From contig NZ_JABBGJ010000017.1 in the NCBI RefSeq assembly GCF_012927345.1, forward strand, positions 1-64,000: a DNA stretch of 64,000 bases, written 5' to 3'. The notes beneath the pieces are model-generated. The model ran no database searches. It saw only the letters and a list, made by a program, of their open reading frames with translations, and was not told the DNA's origin. The first letter of the stretch is position 1, and each line of letters begins with the position of its first letter. Source of the stretch: Paraburkholderia polaris. Lineage in GTDB: Bacteria; Pseudomonadota; Gammaproteobacteria; Burkholderiales; Burkholderiaceae. Positions 24,421 to 31,909 of the stretch are shown piece after piece. Position numbers and translations under genes: made by a program.

Positions 24421-24435
24421 AACGGGGTTCAACAA

Positions 24436-25032
24436 ATGTCACGCACATTCATCTACGCCCGCGTCTCGACATCCGACCAAACTACCGAAAATCAGTTGCG
24501 CGAGATTCAAGCCGCCGGCTTTGCGATCGAGGAAGACAAGCGTAAGCAGCGCATCGTTACCGAATGCATTAGCGGAAGCGTTGCGGCGAGCGAGCGGCCC
24601 GGCTTCTCGAAGTTGCTGGACCGGCTTGAATCGGGCGACGTACTAATCGTCACGAAACTGGATCGGCTGGGTCGGAACGCGATGGATGTGCGAGCAACGG
24701 TCGACCGGCTTTCCGAAATGGGCGTGCGCGTGCACTGCTTGGCATTGGGTGGTGTGGATCTGACGAGCGCTGCTGGCCGAATGACTATGGGCGTGCTTAA
24801 CGCGGTTGCGGAGTTCGAACGCGATCTGTTGATCGAACGTACACAGTCCGGACTGGCTCGAGCAAAGGCTGAGGGAAAGGTGCTGGGTCGCAAACCGGCT
24901 CTCACACCCGAACAGCAGGAGGAGGCCCGCCAGCAGCTAGCCAAAGGTGTTTCCGTGTCAGAACTTGCCCGCATCTACAAAACAACCCGTCAGACCATCA
25001 TGCGCGTGCGTGCAGCAGGGGAGGCAGTATGA
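24436..25032 (+). CDS. Serine recombinase (resolvase/invertase type)
   Basis: 198 residues from the ATG at 24436. The catalytic domain starts FIYARVSTSDQ with the nucleophile Ser in ARVSTSDQ, has KLDRLGRN near 75 and the AEFERDLLIERT segment near 130. The HTH of Hin/resolvase type follows at the C-terminus (SVSELARIYKTTRQTIMRV). Such enzymes invert or resolve DNA between short paired sites. Possible targets are within the element; I do not see an obvious invertible segment with inverted crossover sites. Its stop overlaps the next start. Confidence 0.93.
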   Translation: MSRTFIYARVSTSDQTTENQLREIQAAGFAIEEDKRKQRIVTECISGSVAASERPGFSKLLDRLESGDVLIVTKLDRLGRNAMDVRATVDRLSEMGVRVHCLALGGVDLTSAAGRMTMGVLNAVAEFERDLLIERTQSGLARAKAEGKVLGRKPALTPEQQEEARQQLAKGVSVSELARIYKTTRQTIMRVRAAGEAV

Positions 25033-25595
25033 GCGCAGCTATTGAAGGTGGAATTTTCCGTGATGCCCGCGAGGCGCTTGTCTTCGCATTGAACTACCAG
25101 TGTGATCAATACGCGACATCGGCATTGGCGCGCCTGGCTCAAGAAGGGGCAATTGGTAGTGGCCGTGGCTTGGTCGGCCTTGATGGGGCGGCGCAAGCGG
25201 GTATGGTTAAGTCCCGGCTTCAGTGGATGAGCGACCATTCAGTCGCGGCGTTGATAGCCCGCTGTGTGCCACACCAGGTCAAATGCGACGGTGGCGGCAC
25301 TGCCGGCGCCCAGCTGAAAGATAGTGCTGTATGGCTGGCTGCGATTGACGAGGTACGCCGGTTTATCGAGACAACACAGGCCCATGCGGTCGTGGTCGAC
25401 GTTGTGGTTGTAGCCGCCATCCGGAAATTCTTTGGCGAGCGCAAAACGGTTCAGGAGATCGCTGACCACGCCCGAATGCACCGCGTCACAGCAAACCGGC
25501 AAATCCTGCTCATCAAAGCCGAGCTGGAAAGGCTCGAGGTCGAAGCGTGGGCCGAGCTTGATAGTTCACTTCGTGCGGCAGGCATGATCCAGTAA
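25029..25595 (+). CDS. Phage Q-like antitermination/regulatory protein
   Basis: 188 residues. DAREALVFALNYQCDQYATSALARLAQ and SGRGLVGLDGAAQAGMVK resemble the N-terminal part of small Q-like proteins in Burkholderia prophages; the C-terminus has a sigma-region-4-like HTH (TVQEIADHARMHRVTANRQI). Q proteins let RNA polymerase read through terminators into late genes. An inverted repeat and a hairpin with GGCGCGC follow directly (25642-25690). It overlaps the recombinase by four bases. Function assigned by resemblance only. Confidence 0.45.
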   Translation: MSAAIEGGIFRDAREALVFALNYQCDQYATSALARLAQEGAIGSGRGLVGLDGAAQAGMVKSRLQWMSDHSVAALIARCVPHQVKCDGGGTAGAQLKDSAVWLAAIDEVRRFIETTQAHAVVVDVVVVAAIRKFFGERKTVQEIADHARMHRVTANRQILLIKAELERLEVEAWAELDSSLRAAGMIQ

Positions 25596-25888
25596 GGACT
25601 ACTGAAAAAGTTCTTGCGCTACAAAACGAGGTATGTTCTAATTCAATTTAGATACATTGAAGAAGTGCGCCCAGTCTGGCGCGCTTCGAGATGGGCCGCG
25701 GATCGCTCCGGGGTCCAGTAGTTGAGAATCAGATGTTCAATCGGCCATAGCGCCGTCCACCGGGACTATCCAGACCCCGGCAAGTCTTCCGTAGTACCTC
25801 TCAAACTAAAACTAAAACTCGCGTCATCCCACCCGGGCCGCGTTCGTGCGTCCTCTTCTCCTCAACTCCTCCAAAGGAGCGATTCGCC
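25596..25888. other. Non-coding interval with an inverted repeat and a hairpin
   Basis: Contains TTCAAT-8-ATTGAA (25642-25661), a possible operator, and the stem AAGTGCGCC / GGCGCGCTT (about 25662-25690). No gene. The downstream unit (25889-30776) may start from a promoter here. Confidence 0.45.
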
Positions 25889-26107
25889 GTGTCTCAAGAC
25901 GCAATTGAATACCTAGATACGCACCAGGTTGCGCAGCTTTTTTGCGTTAAACCACAATCCATTAATGCCCGGATTTGTCGAACCGGGTCTCTGTGGGGCG
26001 TTAAACCCCTAAAAGCGCCTAATCGCCGCAACCTGTTTCTCTCGGCAGAGATCCACGCATTGATCACCGAACGCCGTATGTCTGACGACAGCGCCAAGGC
26101 GGAATAA
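25889..26107 (+). CDS. Small HTH DNA-binding protein
   Basis: 72 residues from a GTG after AAAGGAGC. EYLDTHQVAQLFCVKPQSINARICRTGSLWGVKP is the winged-helix layout of excisionase/AlpA-like proteins, given here as TNHQV-type helix plus recognition helix KPQSINARI. Likely a transcription or recombination factor of the module. ATG or GTG choice is fixed by the ribosome site. Confidence 0.65.
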   Translation: MSQDAIEYLDTHQVAQLFCVKPQSINARICRTGSLWGVKPLKAPNRRNLFLSAEIHALITERRMSDDSAKAE

Positions 26108-26119
26108 GGAGATCGCGCA

Positions 26120-26524
26120 ATGAATGAACGAAAAAAAAGCCCGCGCGGTGCGAGCTTTCCTAAAGAGCCTGTGATTCGTGGGGGCGAATCCACAGCGTCA
26201 ATTCAAATGCGGATGGGTCGATATTATCACGCGCTCCGGCAGTTCTGGAAATCAAATGGCATTGACGTCCAATCGACTGAAACGACCGCGCAGTGCGAGC
26301 GGCTGGCGGCAATTTTGCGTCTGCAGGGCAGCCGTGGATTGGGTTCGTTAGAGGGTCGCGCAGCCGGCGGGTTCGTGCAATTGCCGACGCGAATATCCGA
26401 CCTGAAAGAAGACGGGTTCGATATTGCGAGCATCCCTGAAAACAAGCACGGCGGCGATGGCTTGTTTCACATGAGAACGGCTCGTTACGTCTTGATCTCC
26501 GAACCAAAGCGGGCGGCAGCATGA
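26120..26524 (+). CDS. Hypothetical protein of the right-hand module
   Basis: 134 residues. The middle reads TTAQCERLAAILRLQGSRG and the end GLFHMRTARYVLISEPKRAA, which resembles short helix-turn-helix proteins placed before replication genes in plasmids and phages (TRISDLKEDGFDI is a winged-helix type segment). The ATG follows AAGGAGAT; the stop overlaps the next start. Probably DNA-binding. Confidence 0.5.
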   Translation: MNERKKSPRGASFPKEPVIRGGESTASIQMRMGRYYHALRQFWKSNGIDVQSTETTAQCERLAAILRLQGSRGLGSLEGRAAGGFVQLPTRISDLKEDGFDIASIPENKHGGDGLFHMRTARYVLISEPKRAAA

Positions 26525-27087
26525 AGGATCGCAAGGGTAAAGGAAGCGAGCGCTTCGTCGGCGTTCCGTTTTGGGTGATGAACCATCCTTCATTTCGAGC
26601 AGCGTCGCACCGATCGCGCGCGCTCCTGCTAGATGTGCTGCTTCAGTACAACGGCCGCAACAACGGCTCGTTAGTCATCTGCGATAAGGCGTTAAAACCG
26701 TTGGGCTGGAATAGTCGGGACGGTCTGACCAAAGCAAAGCGCGAACTGGTCGAGTTGGGGCTGCTGGTGGAGACTCGGCAGGGCGCAAAACCGAATCGCG
26801 CGGCCTGGTACGCGCTGAGCTGGCGACAGCTTGATGTGAAGGACGGGCTAGATATCAGTGTCCGTTCCTACGTCACTTTGGCGGCACAAAAAATTGAAGT
26901 GAGACCCCCGCACGGCGGTCTAGAGCCCGCCAGCATACGACCGTCACACGGTCAAAGGGTTGAGCTTGCTAGACCGCACCACGGTCCTATGCGCGCAAAT
27001 TCCGATACCCCGCCTAGACCGCCACACGGTCAGTATCTAGAGGTTGCCATACCCAGTGCAGCGAATGAGGGGGTGCAGCATGCCTGA
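26521..27087 (+). CDS. Winged-helix protein with intragenic iterons, candidate replication initiator
   Basis: 188 residues. The first 105 look like a winged helix of replication proteins (FWVMNHPSFRAASHRSRALL, LLQYNGRNNGSL, AKRELVELGLLVETRQG). The C-terminal 60 residues are low-complexity with four PHG/SHG units, because the DNA there carries palindromic repeats GACCG-N5-CGGTC. Initiators that bind iterons within their own gene are known in plasmids and phages, so this may be both Rep and ori. I do not recognise a named Rep family. Confidence 0.5.
   Translation: MKDRKGKGSERFVGVPFWVMNHPSFRAASHRSRALLLDVLLQYNGRNNGSLVICDKALKPLGWNSRDGLTKAKRELVELGLLVETRQGAKPNRAAWYALSWRQLDVKDGLDISVRSYVTLAAQKIEVRPPHGGLEPASIRPSHGQRVELARPHHGPMRANSDTPPRPPHGQYLEVAIPSAANEGVQHA
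26906..27031. repeat. Palindromic iterons GACCG-N5-CGGTC within the 26521 gene
   Basis: Three exact palindromes: 26939-26953, 26972-26986 and 27017-27031, plus a degenerate copy at 26908-26920. Three are next to CTAGA. The spacing (33 and 45 bp) is about three and four helix turns. Confidence 0.75.
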
Positions 27088-27391
27088 GGTCAGGGAAGCG
27101 AGCACCGTTGACGTGCAGGCGCGCATTCGTCACCTCGAGCAAAAGCGTGGTGATCTGTGGTCCATTGCTGGCGGGTCAAAGTCGGCGGCGAACATTTACC
27201 GGGCATTCCTGGATGGGCGGCGGTCACCGTCTGATGCATCGCTCGCTATGGCGGCATTCGAGGGTTTCGACCTGATGGACCGTTACCGTCACTTGCTGGC
27301 GGAAAAGCTCACGCGAGCGGCAATCGCCAAAGCACAGGCCAAATGCCTGACCGACGAGATCCGGAGGCTTCGGGTTGGGGATGCCCCATGA
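27080..27391 (+). CDS. Small hypothetical protein
   Basis: 103 residues, MPEVREASTVDVQARIRHLEQ..., mostly helical and basic, with LWSIAGGSKSAANIYRAFLDG. The ATG follows GAGGGGGTGC. It overlaps the previous stop by 8 bases and the next start by 4. Family not recognised. Confidence 0.6.
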   Translation: MPEVREASTVDVQARIRHLEQKRGDLWSIAGGSKSAANIYRAFLDGRRSPSDASLAMAAFEGFDLMDRYRHLLAEKLTRAAIAKAQAKCLTDEIRRLRVGDAP

Positions 27392-27567
27392 GCGCTATCT
27401 GGGTACACATAGAGTCATCGGACGAAGCCGGACACGCCTGGGTGCGTCACCGGGCCCGTCCTAATCCCGCCTGGATGCCGCGGGCCTATATCCGCGCCGA
27501 CAAGCTGAACTCCTATCTGTTGTCGATACTGGACGCGACCAAACCAAACACGGAAACATCGGAATGA
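27388..27567 (+). CDS. Small hypothetical protein
   Basis: 59 residues, MSAIWVHIESSDEAGHAWVRH, ending KPNTETSE. It starts at an ATGA overlap and ends at another (27564), so it is translationally coupled to both neighbours. No motif. The ORF extension to 27343 has no ribosome site. Confidence 0.55.
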   Translation: MSAIWVHIESSDEAGHAWVRHRARPNPAWMPRAYIRADKLNSYLLSILDATKPNTETSE

Positions 27568-28031
27568 AGCTATTCAACAAAAACAGCAACTCAGACACGA
27601 CGACGGACAGCGCAAAGCGTGACGTGACGATTACCGCCGAGGCACCGCGTTTACCGAGCCATGTGGTTGCCGAGACGGACGACGCCCGCTGGAAAATACC
27701 CCTCACGCTCGATGAGCAATACCATCTTGCGCACGAATATGAGCGCGGCGTAAGCGACGAGGCGCGGGTGCTGCGCGACTTTCTCGAGCTCATGTACCAA
27801 GGCAGTGATGGTGGCGCGGTACGGCTTACCGTCGAGATCAAGCTTGAAGGTCCGGGCGAGGTATCGTTGGTAGCCACCCCCAGCGGGCACGGGAGCGTAA
27901 GCAGGGCGGTTGCCCCATCAATGAAGTACGCGGATGTAGGCCGCCATATCCTCGGATGGGTAGCGGAGGCGCAGACCCGCCCCGATTTGGTAGCGGACCT
28001 TGTGGCCTCACTCGCTGACGAACAGGAGTGA
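27564..28031 (+). CDS. Hypothetical protein
   Basis: 155 residues, starting MKLFNKNSNSDTTTDSAKRD. The middle is rich in Glu/Leu helices (IPLTLDEQYHLAHEYERG, RVLRDFLELMYQG), then a beta stretch (RLTVEIKLEGPGEVSLVA). Soluble, unknown. Coupled at both ends by four-base overlaps. Confidence 0.55.
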   Translation: MKLFNKNSNSDTTTDSAKRDVTITAEAPRLPSHVVAETDDARWKIPLTLDEQYHLAHEYERGVSDEARVLRDFLELMYQGSDGGAVRLTVEIKLEGPGEVSLVATPSGHGSVSRAVAPSMKYADVGRHILGWVAEAQTRPDLVADLVASLADEQE

Positions 28032-28360
28032 GCGTGGCGTCGACAAAGAAACCACGTGCGAAAGAGAGGGCACAGGCCAGCGAGCGGGTTAGCGCGGTTG
28101 ACCGGTTGTGTATCGTCCTGACCAAGGCGTTCGACGCCAACGCCAAGGAAGACGACCGAGGCCGAGCCATTGGGGCTGTTAGCCAGCTACTGGACGGTGC
28201 GCGCCGTCGCGGGTTTGCGAACACGGGTGCCCTGCTGACAATGGCCGCCAACGGCGCGGAGGCGCGATGCTTCGAATCGCTGGCACGGGAGGCTATGGCC
28301 GGCGCCACGGATGAGGAGCTGGAAGCGGCCATTGGCCAACTACGGGAGGGCGGTAAATGA
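28028..28360 (+). CDS. Hypothetical protein
   Basis: 110 residues from a GTG after CAGGA; Lys/Arg-rich start and helical body with RLCIVLTKAFDANAKEDDRG and a final LEAAIGQLREGGK. No known motif. Starts and stops overlap the neighbours by four bases. Confidence 0.55.
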   Translation: MSVASTKKPRAKERAQASERVSAVDRLCIVLTKAFDANAKEDDRGRAIGAVSQLLDGARRRGFANTGALLTMAANGAEARCFESLAREAMAGATDEELEAAIGQLREGGK

Positions 28361-29031
28361 AGAAAAGAAACCCGGAAGCAATCGTGCCAGCAGACCCGCC
28401 CGCCACGGTGCGGACGCCGGAGCAAGCCAAGTTGAGATCTGAGAGGCTGGCGCGTATCACAGTGTCCGGACAATTGGCGTCCACGCAATTGATGAGTATG
28501 TTCGTCCCGCCACTGGCTACCGAATCAATCCCGATTGGCGAGCTTGCTGAGGCGCTACGCGGTCTGACGGGGCAGGTTACTGCCGGCGATATGTCGGGCG
28601 TAGAGGTGTTGCTCGTCAGTCAGGCCGTTGCGCTCAATACGCTGTTTGGGGAATTTGCCCACCGTGCTTCTGTGAATCTAGGTACTCACCTGGGTGCAAC
28701 CGAAAGCTATATGCGCCTTGCCCTGAAATGCCAGCAGCAATCGGCAAGCACTCTGCGGACATTGGGTGATATCAAAAACCCGCGTGCGCCGGTCTCGTTC
28801 GTGAAGCAGGCGAATATCACGAGCGGTAATCAGCAAATCAACAACCACGGCACCGCGCCCACCGCGACCAGTACGCACGCGCACACGCGCACGGGAGAAA
28901 AGCCGGTCCCGACGAACGAACTATTGGAGCATCAGGATGGCGAAAGGCTGGACACCGGAGCGGCGAGCGGCTCAAGCCGAGGCGATCAAACGATGGCGGC
29001 CGTGGGAGCGGTCCACAGGACCGGCGACTGA
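28357..29031 (+). CDS. Phage-type hypothetical protein
   Basis: 224 residues. The core (VSQAVALNTLFGEFAHRAS, ESYMRLALKCQQQSASTLRT, NPRAPVSFVKQANITSGNQQ) is of a type found in many beta-proteobacterial prophages, usually together with a short gene like the next one. The C-terminus is low-complexity and is overlapped by that gene for 95 bases. Function unknown; not a recognised terminase. Confidence 0.6.
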   Translation: MKKRNPEAIVPADPPATVRTPEQAKLRSERLARITVSGQLASTQLMSMFVPPLATESIPIGELAEALRGLTGQVTAGDMSGVEVLLVSQAVALNTLFGEFAHRASVNLGTHLGATESYMRLALKCQQQSASTLRTLGDIKNPRAPVSFVKQANITSGNQQINNHGTAPTATSTHAHTRTGEKPVPTNELLEHQDGERLDTGAASGSSRGDQTMAAVGAVHRTGD

Positions 29032-29158
29032 CATAGGCAAAGCTATTGCTTCACAGAACGCACACAAACACGGACTGCGTGGCCGCGAGTGGATCGAGAT
29101 GCGCAAGCGCATGAACGACATGTTGCGTTCCTGCCGGAAGCGTCTGGAGGAGCTGTGA
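28937..29158 (+). CDS. Small phage-type protein (PWE..STGP motif)
   Basis: 73 residues: GWTPERRAAQAEAIKRWRPW, then STGPATDIGKAIASQNAHKHG, then a basic helix. This motif order recurs in small prophage proteins of unknown role. The ATG follows TTGGAGCATCAG. It lies in a different frame over the last 95 bases of the previous gene. Confidence 0.65.
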   Translation: MAKGWTPERRAAQAEAIKRWRPWERSTGPATDIGKAIASQNAHKHGLRGREWIEMRKRMNDMLRSCRKRLEEL

Positions 29159-29274
29159 GTGATTGCACCGTAATCCGTGCCCGCCGCGGCGCAGCCCGCA
29201 TCGATCCGCGCAAATAACAATCGGCTGCCCACATCGATAAATTGATCATGCGCAGTGGTCGAAAGCCAAAACAC

Positions 29275-29457
29275 ATGGAAGCCAAAATGATCCTTAACGG
29301 AAAAGCACTTAATACCACGCCACTCATTGTGCGTGCTGTAACTCCCCAGCAAGAAAATGACGCCACGCATACGGACGAAGATGCATCGCGAACCGAGCAG
29401 CCCGCGGAGCATGAGCGATGCGCCAAGTTTCTTGCCAACGAGCAGGAGGTGTCATAG
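29275..29457 (+). CDS. Possible small hypothetical protein
   Basis: 60 residues from the ATG at 29275 (MEAKMILNGKALNTTPL), acidic C-terminal half. There is no good ribosome site and no motif. It lies in a 436-base stretch between the small phage-type gene and the fibre gene that otherwise shows only a GGCCGCC-rich stem near 29530. Confidence 0.3.
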   Translation: MEAKMILNGKALNTTPLIVRAVTPQQENDATHTDEDASRTEQPAEHERCAKFLANEQEVS

Positions 29458-29594
29458 GCAACTCACCCACACGTAGATCGCCACACCCTCCAGATAGCTT
29501 GGCGGCATCGCCGCCGGACATCAACATAGGCCGCCTTCGGGTGGCCTTTTCATTTCCCGTCCGCATTCGCGGCACTTCCTGAGGTAATACAGAC

Positions 29595-30257
29595 ATGACG
29601 ACTTACGTCATTGCGAACAACGTCAACACGCAGCTCGCCTCGGCGATCTCGTCGGCGTCGACCACCATCGCTCTATCGAGCGCTGCGAACCTGCCGACTC
29701 TTTCGGCCGGCCAGATCATGCCGCTTACGCTCAACGATGCGTCGACGGGGCTGAACTACGAAATTGTCTATGTGACGGCAATCAGCGGAAGCTCGCTGAC
29801 CGTGACGCGCGCGCAGGAAGGCACAAGCGCACTGAACTGGAATGTGGGTGACTACGCTTATTGCGCGTTCACGGTAGGGACGACGGCGGTTTCGACGGGC
29901 AATCCGTCGAATACGTTTCAAGTCGCCCCCGGCACCGCAAGCCAGCATGCCGTGCAGCTGGGGCAGGCCTTGGGGCTTGGGCAGTCTTGGACAGTCCTTA
30001 CTGGTTCACGAGCGGCCGGCACGACCTACACAAATTCGACGAGCAAACCGATTTTCGTGATGGCGACCGTGAGTATCGCCAGCGGTGGAACGGCCAGTAT
30101 CTCCGTGAATGGCGTAGTTGCGTCCACCACGGGCGGCCCGGTTTCACCGGGTATGGCGGCATGGGTGGGGGCAGTTGTCCCGCCCGGACAATCATATGTC
30201 GTATCTCTTTCCGGAACACCCGTTCCTACGCTTACGGCGTGGGCTGAATTACGTTAA
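29595..30257 (+). CDS. Phage tail-fibre-like protein
   Basis: 220 residues, rich in Ser, Thr, Ala, Gly and Val with a repeating beta pattern and no signal peptide. Segments such as SGSSLTVTRAQEGTSALNW and WNVGDYAYCAFT recur in phage tail fibres and tail proteins of Burkholderia phages; the C-terminus (SYVVSLSGTPVPTLTAWAEL) looks like a receptor-binding tip. It would determine host range by binding the cell surface. Start ATG after TGAGGTAATACAGAC. It stands without baseplate or tail tube genes. Confidence 0.7.
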   Translation: MTTYVIANNVNTQLASAISSASTTIALSSAANLPTLSAGQIMPLTLNDASTGLNYEIVYVTAISGSSLTVTRAQEGTSALNWNVGDYAYCAFTVGTTAVSTGNPSNTFQVAPGTASQHAVQLGQALGLGQSWTVLTGSRAAGTTYTNSTSKPIFVMATVSIASGGTASISVNGVVASTTGGPVSPGMAAWVGAVVPPGQSYVVSLSGTPVPTLTAWAELR

Positions 30258-30266
30258 GGCGAAAAA

Positions 30267-30776
30267 ATGCAGACTTTCATTGATACAACGAATCAACAGG
30301 TTTGGGCATTTGAAGATGACGTCGTCGTTTCACAGACTTCGGGTGGCGCGTACGCATTTACGGCAGCGGAGGGATTTACCCTTGCGGTCCCTGCAACTCT
30401 CAAGCCGTACACCGTGCCCGAGCCGACAGAGGCTGAACTTGCTGCGAAGGCCCTGCTTCAGTCTGCCATGGCAGCCATGGCAGCCGGGCTGACTATTGCG
30501 AGCACTGCGACGCAGGCGATTGATGCCACCTACGCCGTCGACCAAGTGAGCCAGATGGACATCATCGCCATCGAAACGAGCCTGAACGCCGGAAAGGGCT
30601 TCCCTGGAGGTGCTACGACGTTTAACTACCCGGATACGTCGGGCATGATGCACACGTTCAGTGAAAGCAATTTCACGGACTTCGCCGCCGCAGTGCGTGA
30701 TTACGTCTATGCGCTGAAGTCGGTGATTGCTGGTAGCTCGAGCGCGCTGCCAACGGCGTCGACAACCATCGCTTAA
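30267..30776 (+). CDS. Tail-fibre assembly-type protein (DUF4376-like C-terminus)
   Basis: 169 residues starting MQTFIDTTNQQVWAFEDDVV. The C-terminal 100 residues, AIDATYAVDQVSQMDIIAIE and FNYPDTSGMMHTFSESNFTDFAAAVRDYV (in part), match the DUF4376 layout seen in phage proteins next to fibre genes. It lies 9 bases downstream of the fibre gene. Likely a fibre chaperone or minor fibre component. The gene is followed by a bulged hairpin and T-run (30793-30821). Confidence 0.65.
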   Translation: MQTFIDTTNQQVWAFEDDVVVSQTSGGAYAFTAAEGFTLAVPATLKPYTVPEPTEAELAAKALLQSAMAAMAAGLTIASTATQAIDATYAVDQVSQMDIIAIETSLNAGKGFPGGATTFNYPDTSGMMHTFSESNFTDFAAAVRDYVYALKSVIAGSSSALPTASTTIA

Positions 30777-30792
30777 ACTAACGACGGAGAGA

Positions 30793-30821
30793 CGGGCGCC
30801 TTCGGGCGGCCCTTCTATTTT
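30793..30821 (+). terminator. Probable terminator after the fibre genes
   Basis: GGGCGCC-TTC-GGGCGGCCC with one bulge, followed by TTCTATTTTT. It ends the plus-strand unit that started at 25889 and meets the end of the convergent AlpA-like gene. Confidence 0.6.
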
Positions 30822-31063
30822 TGCCTGCCGGTGTTTGGTGGCGGCAACAGGTCCGCGATCGGGCGCGCATCTGCCCACTCCTCCACCTCTCGCACCAACC
30901 AGGCAACCCGGCGCCCAGACAAGAGCCGTGGTTCTGGGAATGTCTTTTCCCGGACCATCTTCTGTACGGTCGTGGGGGACAAGGAAAGCGCTTCGGCCAC
31001 GCCCGAGAGATCAAGGTAAATTGGCTTCATCGTGACGATGGTGCGCTGAGATTTGGTGGCCAC
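30815..31063 (-). CDS. AlpA-family regulator, copy A
   Basis: 82 residues from a GTG at 31063, chosen because GGGAGA lies five bases before it; an internal ATG at 31030 gives 71 residues. DLSGVAEALSLSPTTVQKMVRE and SGRRVAWLVREVEEWADARP are the AlpA winged-helix motifs. It ends LPPPNTG, and is very similar to copy B at 34097-34351 (same start DNA ACCATCGTCACGATGAAGCC). AlpA proteins activate excision or late satellite genes. Its upstream region shares operators with the serine recombinase. Confidence 0.8.
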   Translation of the reverse strand: MATKSQRTIVTMKPIYLDLSGVAEALSLSPTTVQKMVREKTFPEPRLLSGRRVAWLVREVEEWADARPIADLLPPPNTGRQK

Positions 31064-31121
31064 TCGTTTCTCCCTTGCCAGTTCGAGTCCGGTCCCCAGC
31101 ACTAGAAGTGCCAGTATGTCA

Positions 31122-31205
31122 GTGTACGAAATTAACGTACGAATTGGCGTTGATGTACAAAATGGCATTTGCTAATTTTCGTACAGAGCATTTACCGATG
31201 TACGT
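31122..31205 (-). promoter_or_regulatory. GTAC operator array upstream of AlpA-like copy A
   Basis: Read on the minus strand: GTACATC (31205-31198), TGTACGAAAATTAGC (31185-31171), GTACATC (31158-31152), ATTCGTACG (31144-31136), TTTCGTACAC (31131-31122). Order and spacing match 24355-24420; the 15-mers differ at one base. Confidence 0.75.
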
Positions 31206-31277
31206 AACCGGTCGTCATCGGACATGTCCGTCCCCGCGGCGGTGAGGAGTCCTATGCGAGCGTTGCTGCGGTCGTCA

Positions 31278-31466
31278 CTATCGACCGCACATACTCGCAC
31301 ATCCCTGACTAGCCACCGCTTCCTCGGCCTCGCTTCGACGACCCTCATTGAGCAAGGGTTCAATCCAGACCGGATAGAGCGGCGGCTTGTGCAGTCGGAA
31401 CGCGACGAGGAACGCGCAGCCGACAACGACGCCCAGTGCTTGCCGGAGCCCCGGAAGATGATGCAT
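31278..31466 (-). CDS. Possible small membrane protein
   Basis: 62 residues from the ATG at 31466: MHHLPGLRQALGVVVGCAFL gives one membrane segment, followed by a soluble tail ending CASMCGR. GC-rich third positions support coding, but there is no good ribosome site. In the rest of the 31,206-31,595 interval I see nothing else. Confidence 0.35.
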   Translation of the reverse strand: MHHLPGLRQALGVVVGCAFLVAFRLHKPPLYPVWIEPLLNEGRRSEAEEAVASQGCASMCGR

Positions 31467-31595
31467 GGCGGGGCGACTATCTGCATCTGAAAAAGGGGCA
31501 TAATGCGATGCCAGAGGCCGTCGAGCAGTCCTGATACCCAAGCGCCAGAAGTACCGGAGGCGGCTATCTGCTAAAAAATAACCTTCGGGGGACAT

Positions 31596-31859
31596 ATGGA
31601 ACGCTTGGCGGTACTCCTGTTGCTGTCGTTTTCGCTGGTTTCAGCGAACGCGGCATATCAACATCCCAGAGAATCAGAGCTCCGGGAGCATGGGCACTAC
31701 ACAAACCGGAGTGGGCATAAAGTCCACTCGCCTGCTCACGCGACCAATGGCGGCGTTCCGACCGGTGCCACGGCACACTGCGGCGACGGCACCTATAGTT
31801 TCAGTGAACACCATTCAGGAACATGCTCTGGCCATCGCGGCGTTGCGGAGTGGGAGTGA
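31596..31859 (+). CDS. Exported DUF3761-like small protein
   Basis: 87 residues. Signal peptide MERLAVLLLLSFSLVSANA, then a His-rich mature part ending ATAHCGDGTYSFSEHHSGTC and GHRGVAEW. The C-x-DGTYS-S-HxxGTCxxHxGV pattern with two cysteines is that of DUF3761 proteins, found in many bacteria and phages and of unknown role. Start ATG after GGGGGAC. It is read towards the 31910 gene with 50 bases between. Confidence 0.75.
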   Translation: MERLAVLLLLSFSLVSANAAYQHPRESELREHGHYTNRSGHKVHSPAHATNGGVPTGATAHCGDGTYSFSEHHSGTCSGHRGVAEWE

Positions 31860-31909
31860 TGCCGGAGCTAAGGAAGTGCCTGAGGCAGTGAGTCCGTAAA
31901 TAGACTAAA

